A stretch of 64,000 nt of DNA, taken from contig NZ_VLNR01000010.1 in the NCBI RefSeq assembly GCF_007489275.1, positions 1-64,000 on the forward strand, written 5' to 3'. Below the pieces are notes generated by a model that was given only the letters and a program-made list of their open reading frames with translations, made no database searches and was not told the DNA's origin. The position numbers were made by a program, and so were the translations under genes. Source of the DNA: Aquimarina algiphila. Lineage in GTDB: Bacteria > Bacteroidota > Bacteroidia > Flavobacteriales > Flavobacteriaceae. The first letter of the stretch is position 1. Each line of letters begins with the position of its first letter. Below, in pieces: positions 53,635-62,943 of this stretch.

Positions 53635-55659
53635 ATGAAAAACTTAGAAAAGCTAGTTTTAGGTTTCATCCTAATGGTATCAATAAGCAGTTTTGCACAA
53701 GAATATAAGTTTGGGAAAGTTTCTAAAGAAGAATTATCAGAAGTATCATGCTCTATAGATAGTACCGCTCATGCCGCTGTTCTTTATGAAAATAAAGATA
53801 TACATATAGATTATAATCAATCTCAGGGTTTTCAGTTGGTTACTGAAGTGTTTAAAAGAGTGAAATTATATTCAAAAGATGGGTTTGATTATGCAACTGA
53901 CGAAATATTTCTTTATAAGAAGAATAGTGACAATGAGAAAGTGGTTGGATTAAAGGGGGTTACTTATAATTTGGTTAATGATAAAATTGAAGAGAGTAAA
54001 CTAAAAAAAGAAGGTGTTTTTGAAAGTGAATTCTCAGAATATTATGACCAGGTAAAGTTTACGATGCCGTCTTTACAAGAGGGTTCGGTCATTGAATATA
54101 AGTATAAAATTATTTCTCCATTTGTTTCAAATATAGACCGTATCTATTTGCAATATGAAATACCGATTAAAAAGATTGACGTCACGTTAGAGTCTCCAGA
54201 ATATTTCTACTTCAAGAAATTTACAACAGGATATCTTCCCATAGATCTAAAGGAATCAAATAGACCCGGTAAGATTACACTAACATCTAGAACAAGAACT
54301 GGAGGAGGTTGGGGTGGTCCACAAGGTTCAACAACTTCAGTTAGAGATCTTAATTTTAAAATTATTAAAAATAAAGTAAATTCAACAAATGTTGCTGCCT
54401 TTAAGGTAGAGCCTTATTCTGGGAATATTAAAAATTACATATCATCAATTAGTTATGAGTTGTCTTATATGCAGTTTCCTAATGAACCGGCAGAGAATTA
54501 TTCAACTACTTGGGAAGATGTTACGAAAAGAATTTATGCAAATAGTAGCTTTGGGGATGAATTAAGAAAGAAAGGGTATTATGAAGAAGATTTGAAAAAG
54601 GTGATATCTGGATCCAAAGATCAGACAACTAAGATGATTAGAGTGTTTGAGTATGTAAAAAATAGAATGCGATGGAATAATAAATATTCAGTGATTACTA
54701 ACGTTGGAGTGAAAAAAGCATATAAAGAACAAACAGGTAATGTGGCTGAGATTAATTTGATGTTGACTTCTATGTTATCTTCGGTTGGCCTGAATGCAAA
54801 ACCTGTATTAGTAAGCGCAAGTAATAAAGTAACGGCGTTATTTCCAACTTTAGATGGTTTTAATTATGTTGTTAGTAGAGTAAAATTGGCGGATGGAAGA
54901 ATTGCTTACCTAGACGCAACAGATAGGTATGGTTTGCCTAATGTCTTGCCAGATAGAGTAATTAGAGGAGCAGGAAGAGTAATTGCAAAAAATGGTACTT
55001 CTCAAAGAATTAATTTTAGACCAACAGAGCCTTCTACTAATAGATATATGATACAATGTCAAATGGATAAGGAAGGTATGATAGACGGGAAATTTAATGT
55101 TCGTCATATGGAATATTTTGCACACGACTTTAGAGTGGCGAATGGAGCAAAAGATAATGAAAGCAAAATAGAACGTTTTAAAAAAAGGTTTGGTATTGAT
55201 GAAATAGAAGAATATACTGTTAAAGGAGTAAAAGAATATGGTAAAGGTGTGAGTGAAAGTTTTAATTTTAAATCTTACGACCAGATAGAATTGATTGACA
55301 ATGAGATGTATTTTTCTCCGTTGTTATTTTTAAGAGATAAAGAGAATGTTTTTAAATCTGATGAAAGAGCATACCCCATAGATTTTGGTCATGGTTTTAC
55401 TAATACATATATGGTCAATATCAAGATACCCGAAGGATACGAAGTGGCTGAAATGCCAAAAGCAGGAGGTTTTAAAATGCCCGAGAACGTTGGTGCTTTT
55501 TCTTTTAAATCCAATGTGTCGAATGGTACAATTCAGGTTATTGTTAATGAAACAGTCAATACGCCGTTTCTTAATGCAGAGTATTATTCGGTGTTAAAAC
55601 AGTTTTATAATCAGCTTATCGAAAAAGAAAATGAACAAATAGTGCTTAAAAAAATATAA
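53635..55659 (+). CDS. DUF3857 / DUF3858 protein with transglutaminase-like fold lacking the Cys
   Basis: 674 residues, signal peptide to about SSFAQ. Same architecture as the protein before it: DUF3857 about 40-260, transglutaminase-like region about 290-420, then DUF3858-like beta domain. Where the active-site Cys is expected the sequence reads TGNVAEINLMLTSMLSSVG, so this copy probably has no protease or transglutaminase activity and may bind peptides or support its neighbour. The pairing of an apparently active and an inactive member suggests they act together. Confidence 0.85.
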   Translation: MKNLEKLVLGFILMVSISSFAQEYKFGKVSKEELSEVSCSIDSTAHAAVLYENKDIHIDYNQSQGFQLVTEVFKRVKLYSKDGFDYATDEIFLYKKNSDNEKVVGLKGVTYNLVNDKIEESKLKKEGVFESEFSEYYDQVKFTMPSLQEGSVIEYKYKIISPFVSNIDRIYLQYEIPIKKIDVTLESPEYFYFKKFTTGYLPIDLKESNRPGKITLTSRTRTGGGWGGPQGSTTSVRDLNFKIIKNKVNSTNVAAFKVEPYSGNIKNYISSISYELSYMQFPNEPAENYSTTWEDVTKRIYANSSFGDELRKKGYYEEDLKKVISGSKDQTTKMIRVFEYVKNRMRWNNKYSVITNVGVKKAYKEQTGNVAEINLMLTSMLSSVGLNAKPVLVSASNKVTALFPTLDGFNYVVSRVKLADGRIAYLDATDRYGLPNVLPDRVIRGAGRVIAKNGTSQRINFRPTEPSTNRYMIQCQMDKEGMIDGKFNVRHMEYFAHDFRVANGAKDNESKIERFKKRFGIDEIEEYTVKGVKEYGKGVSESFNFKSYDQIELIDNEMYFSPLLFLRDKENVFKSDERAYPIDFGHGFTNTYMVNIKIPEGYEVAEMPKAGGFKMPENVGAFSFKSNVSNGTIQVIVNETVNTPFLNAEYYSVLKQFYNQLIEKENEQIVLKKI

Positions 55660-55661
55660 TT

Positions 55662-55988
55662 ATGGATATCCAAAATGCACAAGAAGCCGTAGATGATTGG
55701 ATCAAAAATCACGGAGTTAGATATTTTAATGAACTTACTAATATGGCACAACTTACAGAAGAAGTAGGTGAAGTTGCTAGGATTATTGCTCGACGATATG
55801 GAGAGCAAAGTGAGAAAGAAAGTGATAAAAATAAAGATCTGGGAGAGGAATTGGCAGATGTTGTATTTGTAGTATTATGTTTGGCTAATCAAACAGGAGT
55901 GAATTTGCAGGAAGCCTTTAACAAGAAATTAGACATAAAAACAAAAAGAGATCACGATCGTCACCATAATAACGAAAAATTAAAATAA
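55662..55988 (+). CDS. MazG-like nucleotide pyrophosphohydrolase
   Basis: 108 residues of the all-alpha NTP pyrophosphatase fold. The metal-binding pattern ExxE...ExxD is visible as EEVGEVARIIARRYGEQ and ELADVVFVVLCLAN. It hydrolyses nucleoside triphosphates, probably non-canonical ones, to monophosphate and pyrophosphate. It starts 2 bp after the previous stop, and its stop overlaps the next start by one base (TAATG). Confidence 0.9.
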   Translation: MDIQNAQEAVDDWIKNHGVRYFNELTNMAQLTEEVGEVARIIARRYGEQSEKESDKNKDLGEELADVVFVVLCLANQTGVNLQEAFNKKLDIKTKRDHDRHHNNEKLK

Positions 55989-56242
55989 TGTTTAAAGAAA
56001 TAATTTCTTCTAAAAAATATTGGAAAACTGTTGTTTTTATAGGAGTAGGCTTTATTATTGTTTTTAGTGTGATTGAGCATTTAATGCAATATGGAGGCTT
56101 GTCTCTGGATATATTTATTGAAGAAAGAATTAGTCAAGGAAGATGGATGAGATATTTTTTATCTCGTGTAGCAGGAGGATTGATGTATGGTATGATTATG
56201 GGGTATTATTTTGAATTAAGAAAACGAAAATCAAATAGATAG
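55988..56242 (+). CDS. Small two-pass membrane protein of unknown function
   Basis: 84 residues with two hydrophobic helices (about 10-32, TVVFIGVGFIIVFSVIEHL; about 55-76, FLSRVAGGLMYGMIMGYYF) and a basic tail RKRKSNR. Tight coupling with mazG-like and aroA (1-bp gaps or overlaps) supports it being real. No family recognised. Confidence 0.7.
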   Translation: MFKEIISSKKYWKTVVFIGVGFIIVFSVIEHLMQYGGLSLDIFIEERISQGRWMRYFLSRVAGGLMYGMIMGYYFELRKRKSNR

Positions 56243-56243
56243 T

Positions 56244-57470
56244 ATGAATTTGAAATTAGAGCATATTTCGAATATTAGAAATAACACATTACAAATCACA
56301 GGGTCAAAAAGTGAAACTAATAGACTACTCATACTTCAGGCATTATATCCGAATATAAGTATTGAGAATGTGTCGAATAGTGACGACTCAGGATTAATGC
56401 AAAAAGCATTACAAAGTGAGGAATTAGTTGTAGATATTCATCATGCAGGAACGGCGATGCGATTTCTTACAGCATATTTTGCAGTTAAAGAAGGAAGAGA
56501 AACTGTGTTGACTGGAAGTAAAAGAATGAAAGAAAGGCCGGTCAAAATATTAGTAGAAGCTTTACAGCAATTAGGTTGTGAAATTAGTTATGAGAATGAA
56601 CATGGATATCCACCTATTCGAATTCAAGGAAAACAACCTAGTACAAATCATGTCGCTTTACAAGCAAATGTAAGTAGTCAGTATATTTCTGCATTAATGC
56701 TTATTGCTCCTTCATTGCCAGACGGATTAGAAATAGTATTAGAAGGAAAGGTAACTTCGGTTCCTTATATTAATATGACGTTAAGTTTGTTGAAGGATGT
56801 AGGTATAGAAGGTACCTTTCAAAACAATAAAATTACTATTGGCTCATATCAAGGGGTTATTTCAAAAAGTGTAGTTGTAGAATCAGATTGGAGTTCTGCT
56901 TCCTATTTCTATAGTATTGTTGCACTATCTAACGATAGATCAGTAACTATTGGTAGTTATAAGAAAGAAAGTTATCAGGGAGATTCATCTTTATCAGAGA
57001 TATATAAATACTTAGGAGTAGAAACAACATTCGGTAAGAATACAATTACATTAAAAAAAGTTTCAGATTCAGTTTTAGCGCTTCCTGAAGGACTAGATTT
57101 ATCTAATTCACCTGATATTGCTCAAACAATTGCTGTAACGTGTTTTGGATTAGGAGTAGGGTGTTATCTCACAGGTCTTCATACGCTTAAGATTAAGGAA
57201 ACTGATCGCTTAGAAGCATTAAAAACAGAAATTGAGAAGTTAGGGGGGCAAGTCCATATCACAGAGGATACCTTACGCTTAGAACCTTCTGATACAATAA
57301 GTAAAGATGTATCTATAGCAACCTATAATGACCATCGTATGGCAATGGCTTTTGCACCACTAGCAGTAAAGACTTCATTGTTTATCGAAGATGCTAATGT
57401 AGTTTCGAAGTCTTATCCTGATTTTTGGTTAGATTTAAAAAAGTTGGGTTTTGAAGATTCTAATGTTTAG
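56244..57470 (+). CDS. aroA: 3-phosphoshikimate 1-carboxyvinyltransferase (EPSP synthase)
   Basis: 408 residues. Joins shikimate-3-phosphate and phosphoenolpyruvate to EPSP, upstream of chorismate. Landmarks: GSKSETNRLLIL at the N-terminus, HHAGTAMRFLTAYFA, GSKRMKERPVK, SSQYISALMLIAP, LKIKETDRLEALKTE and the C-terminal NDHRMAMAFAPLA. Somewhat shorter than the enterobacterial enzyme (427). It feeds the DAHP synthase/mutase-pheA-tyrA genes of the same window though it lies in another transcript. Confidence 0.95.
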   Translation: MNLKLEHISNIRNNTLQITGSKSETNRLLILQALYPNISIENVSNSDDSGLMQKALQSEELVVDIHHAGTAMRFLTAYFAVKEGRETVLTGSKRMKERPVKILVEALQQLGCEISYENEHGYPPIRIQGKQPSTNHVALQANVSSQYISALMLIAPSLPDGLEIVLEGKVTSVPYINMTLSLLKDVGIEGTFQNNKITIGSYQGVISKSVVVESDWSSASYFYSIVALSNDRSVTIGSYKKESYQGDSSLSEIYKYLGVETTFGKNTITLKKVSDSVLALPEGLDLSNSPDIAQTIAVTCFGLGVGCYLTGLHTLKIKETDRLEALKTEIEKLGGQVHITEDTLRLEPSDTISKDVSIATYNDHRMAMAFAPLAVKTSLFIEDANVVSKSYPDFWLDLKKLGFEDSNV

Positions 57471-57681
57471 TGTGTTAGAGTCTGTTATGAGTAATACAAA
57501 TTACCCTTGCTTTTAAAAGATTATACTGGGTGGATTGAGGCGAAAACTTTAAAAAATAGCATTAAAAGAAACATGAATAGTATTGTTTTTTGAATTTAGA
57601 TAATGGGTTTGGTCTGTTATACAGTAAAATAAACGTAGAAAATATATCTTGATTTACTTGACAACCCCTATCGCAAGATTG

Positions 57682-57689
57682 TATATTTG
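57682..57689 (+). promoter_or_regulatory. Bacteroidota promoter of queA
   Basis: TATATTTG matches TAnnTTTG exactly, with TTG at 57658-57660 as a -33 element 21 bp upstream. The start codon follows 22 bp later. This is the clearest promoter in the window. Confidence 0.65.
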
Positions 57690-57711
57690 CACCTTCAAAA
57701 AATAAACACGA

Positions 57712-58761
57712 ATGAAGCTATCACATTTCAATTTTGACCTTCCACAAGAGTTATTAGCCGAGTACCCTGCAGAAAACAGAGATGAATCTCGTTTGATGGT
57801 TCTTAATAGAAAGGAACAGACAATAGAGCATAAGCAGTTTAAAGATCTTATAGATTATTTTGAACCTAATGATGTTATGGTTGTCAATAATACTAAAGTT
57901 TTTCCTGCCAGATTGTATGGAAATAAAGAGAAGACAGGTGCTAGAATTGAAGTGTTCTTACTACGGGAGTTAAATTCTGAAACTCGTCTTTGGGATGTTT
58001 TGGTTGACCCAGCTAGAAAAATACGTATAGGAAATAAACTATACTTTGGAGATGATGAAAGTTTAGTCGCAGAAGTAATAGATAATACTACATCTAGAGG
58101 ACGTACTTTACGTTTTTTATATGATGGTTCATATGATGAATTTAGACAGAAACTTAATGATTTAGGTGAGACTCCACTTCCAAAATATATCAAAAGAGAG
58201 GCTGAGCCAGAAGATGAAGAACGATATCAAACGATATATGCCAAAAATGAAGGAGCTGTAGCGGCACCAACTGCAGGGCTTCACTTTTCTAAGCACTTAA
58301 TGAAGCGTTTAGAAATCAAAGGAGTAGATTTTTCAGAAATAACATTACATGTTGGATTGGGAACGTTTAACCCTGTAGAAGTAGAAGATCTATCTAAGCA
58401 TAAAATGGATAGTGAAGAGGCATATGTAACCGCAAAGGCAGCTGAGACAATTAATAACGGTATTACTAACAAAAGAAGAATTTGTGCTGTGGGAACTACC
58501 GTAATGAGAGCTTTAGAAAGTTCTGTGTCTTCAGATAGAACATTAAATGAATTTAGAGGATGGACCAATAAATTTATCTTTCCTCCTTATGATTTTAGTA
58601 TTGCAAATTGTATGATAACTAATTTTCATACACCAAAATCAACATTATTAATGATGGTTTCGGCATTTGCAGGGCATGATTTTATCAAAGAAGCTTATGA
58701 AGAAGCTGTTAAAGAGAAATATAAATTCTATTCGTATGGTGATGCGATGTTGATTATCTAA
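57712..58761 (+). CDS. queA: S-adenosylmethionine:tRNA ribosyltransferase-isomerase
   Basis: 349 residues. Transfers and isomerises the ribosyl group of SAM onto preQ1 at the tRNA wobble base to form epoxyqueuosine. Family landmarks: [65 protein letters not shown] and [16 protein letters not shown]. Stands alone with its own promoter and terminator. Confidence 0.97.
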   Translation: MKLSHFNFDLPQELLAEYPAENRDESRLMVLNRKEQTIEHKQFKDLIDYFEPNDVMVVNNTKVFPARLYGNKEKTGARIEVFLLRELNSETRLWDVLVDPARKIRIGNKLYFGDDESLVAEVIDNTTSRGRTLRFLYDGSYDEFRQKLNDLGETPLPKYIKREAEPEDEERYQTIYAKNEGAVAAPTAGLHFSKHLMKRLEIKGVDFSEITLHVGLGTFNPVEVEDLSKHKMDSEEAYVTAKAAETINNGITNKRRICAVGTTVMRALESSVSSDRTLNEFRGWTNKFIFPPYDFSIANCMITNFHTPKSTLLMMVSAFAGHDFIKEAYEEAVKEKYKFYSYGDAMLII

Positions 58762-58780
58762 GAATTTAAAAGTTTTGAAT

Positions 58781-58817
58781 AAAACCCTGCTAAACCCCGA
58801 ATTTGGTAGGGTTTTTT
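58781..58817 (+). terminator. Intrinsic terminator after queA
   Basis: AAAACCCTGCTAAA (58781-58794) pairs with TTTGGTAGGGTTTT (58802-58815), with two G-U pairs, then T residues. It lies 20 bp after the stop codon. Confidence 0.88.
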
Positions 58818-58886
58818 CATATGTTTCTAGAAATTAGCATGTTAAATTGTTTTTTTCGCAAAAAAAGTGTTATTTTCGATGCCTTT

Positions 58887-58913
58887 AAAAATTACGGCTT
58901 TACCGTAATTTTT
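58887..58913. terminator. Second hairpin downstream of queA
   Basis: An 11-bp perfect stem (AAAAATTACGG, 58887-58897; CCGTAATTTTT, 58903-58913) with a 5-base loop, ending in T on both strands. It lies about 140 bp upstream of the chalcone-isomerase-like gene and could be a back-up terminator or a leader hairpin for that gene. Confidence 0.6.
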
Positions 58914-59052
58914 ACTGTGTATAGAAAAATAATTATATCAATTCTATCGAAAAGTATGTTTTATGAGGCTTATAAATGTACTTTTTATAGATTTGCATTG
59001 TTTTTTTGTATGTTCCAAATTTATGATACAAGAATTTAACCTATATAATATA

Positions 59053-59976
59053 ATGAAAAAAGTAATTTATTACATAGCCTTCTTTTGTGCTGTTTTTTCT
59101 TTTGCCCAAACCAAAGTTGGAGATGTTCATTTTAATGATATCGATGTTTTTGATAAATCAGAACTCATGCTTAATGGAGCAGGAGTAAGAGAAAAAATGT
59201 ATGCGATCGCTTTATACCTGGATTTTGAAGTAGATGGTGTAGAGGATGGTGTAATGGTAGCCGAAAAAGACAAAACCATGGCGATGACAATTAAAATTAC
59301 ATCATCAATTGAAGATAGTGATTTTAAAAATATTGTGAGAAATGGTTTAGAAAGAGCTACAGATGGAAATAGTTATTTGTTAGAAAATCAAATAAGAGAT
59401 TTCCTTAATCTTCTTCCTAATAAGATTAACAAGTTTGACATCTTTAGAATTCTTTACGTTAAGGGAGGTAGTCTGTCTCTATTCAAAAATAAAGAACTCT
59501 TAGGGACAATAAATAGTAAGGAGTTTAAAAAGGCTCTATTTAAAATTTGGTTAGGAGAGAATCCTGTTGATATGGAGCTAAAAGAAGATTTATTAGCTTC
59601 ATATGAACCCAATCCTATCTTGGGAAGATGGAAAACATATGATAAGAAGAGTGGAGTTGCTATAAATATAGTTCAGCTGTACATTATAGAAAATAAAGTA
59701 TACGGATCTATTCAAAGAATGTTACGAATTTCAGAAAGAGATGCAATCTGTTATGAATGCCAAGGTGATGACAAGAATCAAAATGTCGAAGGATTGGTCA
59801 TCATAAAAGGTTTAAAATTGAAAGGTGATAAATATGTGAATGGAAAATTTACTGATATTAAAAATGGTAACGTTGCAGAATGTCAAATGTGGATCGATGA
59901 GGATGACTCAAATATTCTTAATGTAAAGTATAAAGGTGGTGGAGGTGTTCATCAGTGGAAAAAAGTAAAAGAATAG
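59053..59976 (+). CDS. Secreted chalcone isomerase-like / DUF2147 fusion protein
   Basis: The ATG at 59053 begins a signal peptide (MKKVIYYIAFFCAVFSFA then QT); the frame is open further upstream, but that extension has no homology I recognise and precedes the signal. Residues ~20-185 look like the chalcone isomerase-like fold (FNDIDVFDKSELMLNGAGVR, LYLDFE, ALFKIWLGENPVD). Residues ~195-307 are a DUF2147 domain (ILGRWKTYDKKSG, IENKVYGSIQRM, the two Cys in CYECQGDDKN, MWIDEDDSNILNVKYKG). 307 residues in all. Chalcone isomerase activity is not implied; the fold also binds fatty acids. Exported, function unknown. Confidence 0.8.
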   Translation: MKKVIYYIAFFCAVFSFAQTKVGDVHFNDIDVFDKSELMLNGAGVREKMYAIALYLDFEVDGVEDGVMVAEKDKTMAMTIKITSSIEDSDFKNIVRNGLERATDGNSYLLENQIRDFLNLLPNKINKFDIFRILYVKGGSLSLFKNKELLGTINSKEFKKALFKIWLGENPVDMELKEDLLASYEPNPILGRWKTYDKKSGVAINIVQLYIIENKVYGSIQRMLRISERDAICYECQGDDKNQNVEGLVIIKGLKLKGDKYVNGKFTDIKNGNVAECQMWIDEDDSNILNVKYKGGGGVHQWKKVKE

Positions 59977-59998
59977 AATCACACAATATTGAAAACAC

Positions 59999-60033
59999 AA
60001 AACCCTTGATAGCAATGTCAAGGGTTTTTTTTT
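59999..60033 (+). terminator. Intrinsic terminator after the DUF2147 fusion gene
   Basis: AAAACCCTTGA (59999-60009) pairs perfectly with TCAAGGGTTTT (60018-60028), loop 8, then more T to 60033. Starts 23 bp after the stop. Confidence 0.92.
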
Positions 60034-60085
60034 GATAACTTTAATAAAGAGTGAAGTTGTTGCCAAGAGTACCATTTTATCTTTT

Positions 60086-60093
60086 TACTTTTG
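60086..60093 (+). promoter_or_regulatory. Bacteroidota -7 element of rlmN
   Basis: TACTTTTG matches TAnnTTTG and ends 8 bp before the ATG at 60102, with TTGTTG about 25 bp upstream as a possible -33 box. This supports 60102 as the true start rather than the in-frame GTG at 60051, and implies a leader of only a few bases. Confidence 0.6.
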
Positions 60094-60101
60094 CAAAACG
60101 T

Positions 60102-61142
60102 ATGGATGTGAAGAAAAAAGACATAAGAGCATTAACAAAGGATCAGTTGAGAGTATTCTTTCAAGAAAATGGAGATCAATCCTTTAGAGGTAATCAAGTC
60201 TATGAGTGGTTGTGGAGCAAGGGAGCACATAGCTTTGATGATATGACTAATATTTCAAAAGCAACAAGGCAAATGCTTGAAGAAAACTTTGTAATTAATC
60301 ATATTAGAGTTGACCAAATGCAACGTAGTACCGATGGTACTATAAAAAATGCAGTGAGATTACATGATGGATTAATTGTAGAATCAGTATTGATACCTAC
60401 CCCAACCAGAACAACAGCCTGTGTGTCATCTCAAGTGGGATGTAGTTTGGATTGTAAATTTTGTGCTACAGCCAGGTTAAAAAGAATGAGGAATCTTAAT
60501 GCAGATGAGATTTATGATCAAGTAATGGCTATTGATAAAGAAAGTAGATTATATCATAATCGACCCTTGTCAAATATTGTTTTTATGGGAATGGGAGAGC
60601 CATTGATGAACTACAATAATGTAATTAAGGCTATTGATAAAATTACTTCTAGTGAAGGACTAGGAATGTCACCAAAAAGAATTACGTTATCCACTTCTGG
60701 AGTGCCAAAAATGATTAAGAAAATGGCAGATGATGAAGTGAAGTTTAAGTTAGCAGTCTCCTTACACTCTGCTATTGATGATGTTAGAACCTCGATAATG
60801 CCATTTAATGAAACCTTTCCTCTTTCAGATCTTAGAGAAGCTCTTGAGTATTGGTATAAAAAAACAAATAGTAGAATAACCTATGAATATGTAGTCTGGG
60901 ATGGTATTAATGACAGACGAGAAGACATAGATGCTTTAGTAAAATTTTGCTCTTATGTTCCTTGTAAAGTAAATTTGATAGAATATAACCCAATCGATGA
61001 TGACGGGTTTCAACAGGCATCAACCAAAGCCATTGATAATTACATTAATGCCCTTGAAGCTCGTAGGATTGTTGTTAATGTGCGTCGCAGTAGAGGTAAG
61101 GATATTGATGCTGCTTGTGGTCAACTTGCAAATAAATCATAA
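60102..61142 (+). CDS. rlmN: Dual-specificity 23S rRNA/tRNA methyltransferase RlmN
   Basis: Radical-SAM enzyme that methylates C2 of adenine in 23S rRNA and some tRNAs. The 346-residue length from the ATG at 60102 fits the family. Cluster motif CSLDCKFC (Cx3Cx2C), then GMGEPLMNYNNV, RITLSTSGVP, LAVSLHSA and the C-terminal Cys in DAACGQLA (the catalytic pair partner with the Cys in VPCKVNLIEYNP region). Start chosen because MDVKKKDIRALTK is family-like and a promoter element overlaps the longer open frame. Confidence 0.96.
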   Translation: MDVKKKDIRALTKDQLRVFFQENGDQSFRGNQVYEWLWSKGAHSFDDMTNISKATRQMLEENFVINHIRVDQMQRSTDGTIKNAVRLHDGLIVESVLIPTPTRTTACVSSQVGCSLDCKFCATARLKRMRNLNADEIYDQVMAIDKESRLYHNRPLSNIVFMGMGEPLMNYNNVIKAIDKITSSEGLGMSPKRITLSTSGVPKMIKKMADDEVKFKLAVSLHSAIDDVRTSIMPFNETFPLSDLREALEYWYKKTNSRITYEYVVWDGINDRREDIDALVKFCSYVPCKVNLIEYNPIDDDGFQQASTKAIDNYINALEARRIVVNVRRSRGKDIDAACGQLANKS

Positions 61143-61196
61143 GAAAATATGTTGTTCATTATTTATAGAGAACAATATTAGAAAACTAATTTTTTT

Positions 61197-61730
61197 ATGA
61201 AACCAAGGTTAATAGTTTTGTCTGATATATGGGGAATTGAAAAATCAGATTGGGTTGTGAATTATGTAAAGATTTTAGAAACTGAATTTGATATAAAGTA
61301 TTATGATTCTTGCAAATTAGGAAAAGTGAGTAAGAACATATATGAAGAAAGTAGTCTTCACTCTCAATTTCTTGAAAGAGGAATTAGTACAGCAACAGAT
61401 AGATTATTAGAGTTGGAAAAAGGAAAGGTTACTATTCTTGCTTTTAGTATAGGAGGAACAATTGCATGGAAAGCAGCGTTGAAAGGTTTGGATGTTAATA
61501 AATTTTATGCAATTTCTTCAACAAGACTAAGATATGAAACTACAAAACCAGAAGGATGTATAAAGCTTTTTTTTGGCGAGTATGATGATTTTAAACCAGA
61601 AGCAAACTGGTTTGAGCAACTAAGAGTAGACCACGAAATTAGTAGAGGAAAAAAACATCAGATGTATACTGATAAAAATTATGCAATAAAGATCTCTAAT
61701 GAAATAAAAAGAAGGGTAAATATTCAATGA
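61197..61730 (+). CDS. Small alpha/beta-hydrolase-like protein of unknown function
   Basis: 177 residues. The order of strand-turn motifs fits a reduced alpha/beta hydrolase: VLSDIWGIEKSDWV at the start, nucleophile-elbow-like AFSIGGTIAWK at about residue 80, and a late His in KKHQMYTDKN. No signal peptide. The substrate is unknown, and the family match is by pattern only. It starts 54 bp after rlmN. Confidence 0.6.
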   Translation: MKPRLIVLSDIWGIEKSDWVVNYVKILETEFDIKYYDSCKLGKVSKNIYEESSLHSQFLERGISTATDRLLELEKGKVTILAFSIGGTIAWKAALKGLDVNKFYAISSTRLRYETTKPEGCIKLFFGEYDDFKPEANWFEQLRVDHEISRGKKHQMYTDKNYAIKISNEIKRRVNIQ

Positions 61731-61850
61731 TCATAAAAGAATTGATGATATAAAAAGTTAATATTTCTATATATAACACTATCTGTTTCAAAGAAAAACT
61801 ATTTACAGTATCTTCGCATTACATAAGGAAACAGAATCAAGTACGACGTA

Positions 61851-62828
61851 TTGAAAGTTGTAGAACAAATAAAATTACCAATCATTGATGAAATGGAGCT
61901 TTTTGAACAAAAGTTTTCAGAATCAATGTCTTCCAAAGTTGCTTTACTCAATAGAATAACTCACTATATTGTAAACCGAAAAGGAAAACAAATGCGACCA
62001 ATGTTTGTTTTCCTGGTTTCAAAAATGGTTTCTGGAGGTGAGATTAATGAACGAACCTATAGAGGAGCTTCGGTAATAGAATTAATTCATACAGCTACTT
62101 TGGTTCATGATGATGTGGTCGATGATTCTAATCAAAGACGAGGTTTCTTTTCTATTAATGCTCTTTGGAAAAATAAGATAGCAGTTTTGGTAGGTGATTA
62201 TTTATTATCTAAAGGCCTGTTGTTATCTATTGATTATGGAGATTTTGATCTTTTAAAGATTATTTCGGTAGCAGTGCGGGAAATGAGCGAAGGAGAATTG
62301 TTGCAAATCGAAAAAGCCAGAAATCTTGATATTACAGAAGAAGTTTATTATGAAATTATCCGTCAGAAAACAGCAACATTAATCGCAGCTTGCTGTAGTT
62401 TGGGAGCATGTTCTGTAGCCCCCGATTCTGATCATGTTCAGAAAATGAAAATGTTTGGTGAACTTATAGGAATGGCTTTTCAAATTAAGGATGACTTATT
62501 TGATTATGGCGATGATGTTATAGGAAAACCTACAGGAATTGATATTAAAGAACAAAAAATGACGCTTCCTCTGATTTATACATTAAATCATTGTACTCCA
62601 GAAAAAAAGAAATGGCTCATTAATTCTGTAAAAAATCATAATAAAGATAAAAAGAGAGTCAAAGAAGTAATAAATTTTGTGAAAACAAGTGGCGGATTAG
62701 AGTATGCCATTACAATAATGCATGAGTTTAAAAATAAAGCTCTTTCTATTTTATCAGAATACCCAGATTCTAATTATAAGACATCATTAGAGCTTATGGT
62801 TACTTATGTAATTGATCGCAAAAAGTAG
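61851..62828 (+). CDS. Polyprenyl diphosphate synthase (octaprenyl type)
   Basis: 325 residues. Elongates isoprenoid chains, probably for the menaquinone side chain. First Asp-rich motif HDDVVDDSNQRRG around residue 85, second KDDLFDYGDD around residue 213, and GKQMRPMFVFL near residue 45. The start is TTG at 61851: it gives MKVVEQIKLPIIDEME, the N-terminus I expect for flavobacterial homologues; the next in-frame ATG would remove 14 residues. A near-match to the -7 box (TATCTTCG, 61809-61816) lies 35 bp upstream. Confidence 0.93.
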   Translation: MKVVEQIKLPIIDEMELFEQKFSESMSSKVALLNRITHYIVNRKGKQMRPMFVFLVSKMVSGGEINERTYRGASVIELIHTATLVHDDVVDDSNQRRGFFSINALWKNKIAVLVGDYLLSKGLLLSIDYGDFDLLKIISVAVREMSEGELLQIEKARNLDITEEVYYEIIRQKTATLIAACCSLGACSVAPDSDHVQKMKMFGELIGMAFQIKDDLFDYGDDVIGKPTGIDIKEQKMTLPLIYTLNHCTPEKKKWLINSVKNHNKDKKRVKEVINFVKTSGGLEYAITIMHEFKNKALSILSEYPDSNYKTSLELMVTYVIDRKK

Positions 62829-62943
62829 TATAAAACTGCTGATTTATAACATAAAATTAAAAAATTTAAACTTCAGGCAACCTTTTTCTTTTTATTCTCG
62901 TCTATGTAAATAGATGATCTAATTAATTAATTGATTTTTCAAT

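Noticed and set aside
58803..59039. 78-codon open frame on the plus strand
   Set aside because: It starts inside the queA terminator, covers the second hairpin and has no recognisable features.
58963..59052. N-terminal extension of the DUF2147 fusion protein
   Set aside because: The extra 30 residues precede a typical signal peptide beginning at the ATG at 59053 and include no domain.
60051..60101. GTG-started extension of rlmN
   Set aside because: An exact TAnnTTTG promoter element lies within it, and the ATG at 60102 gives the normal family length.
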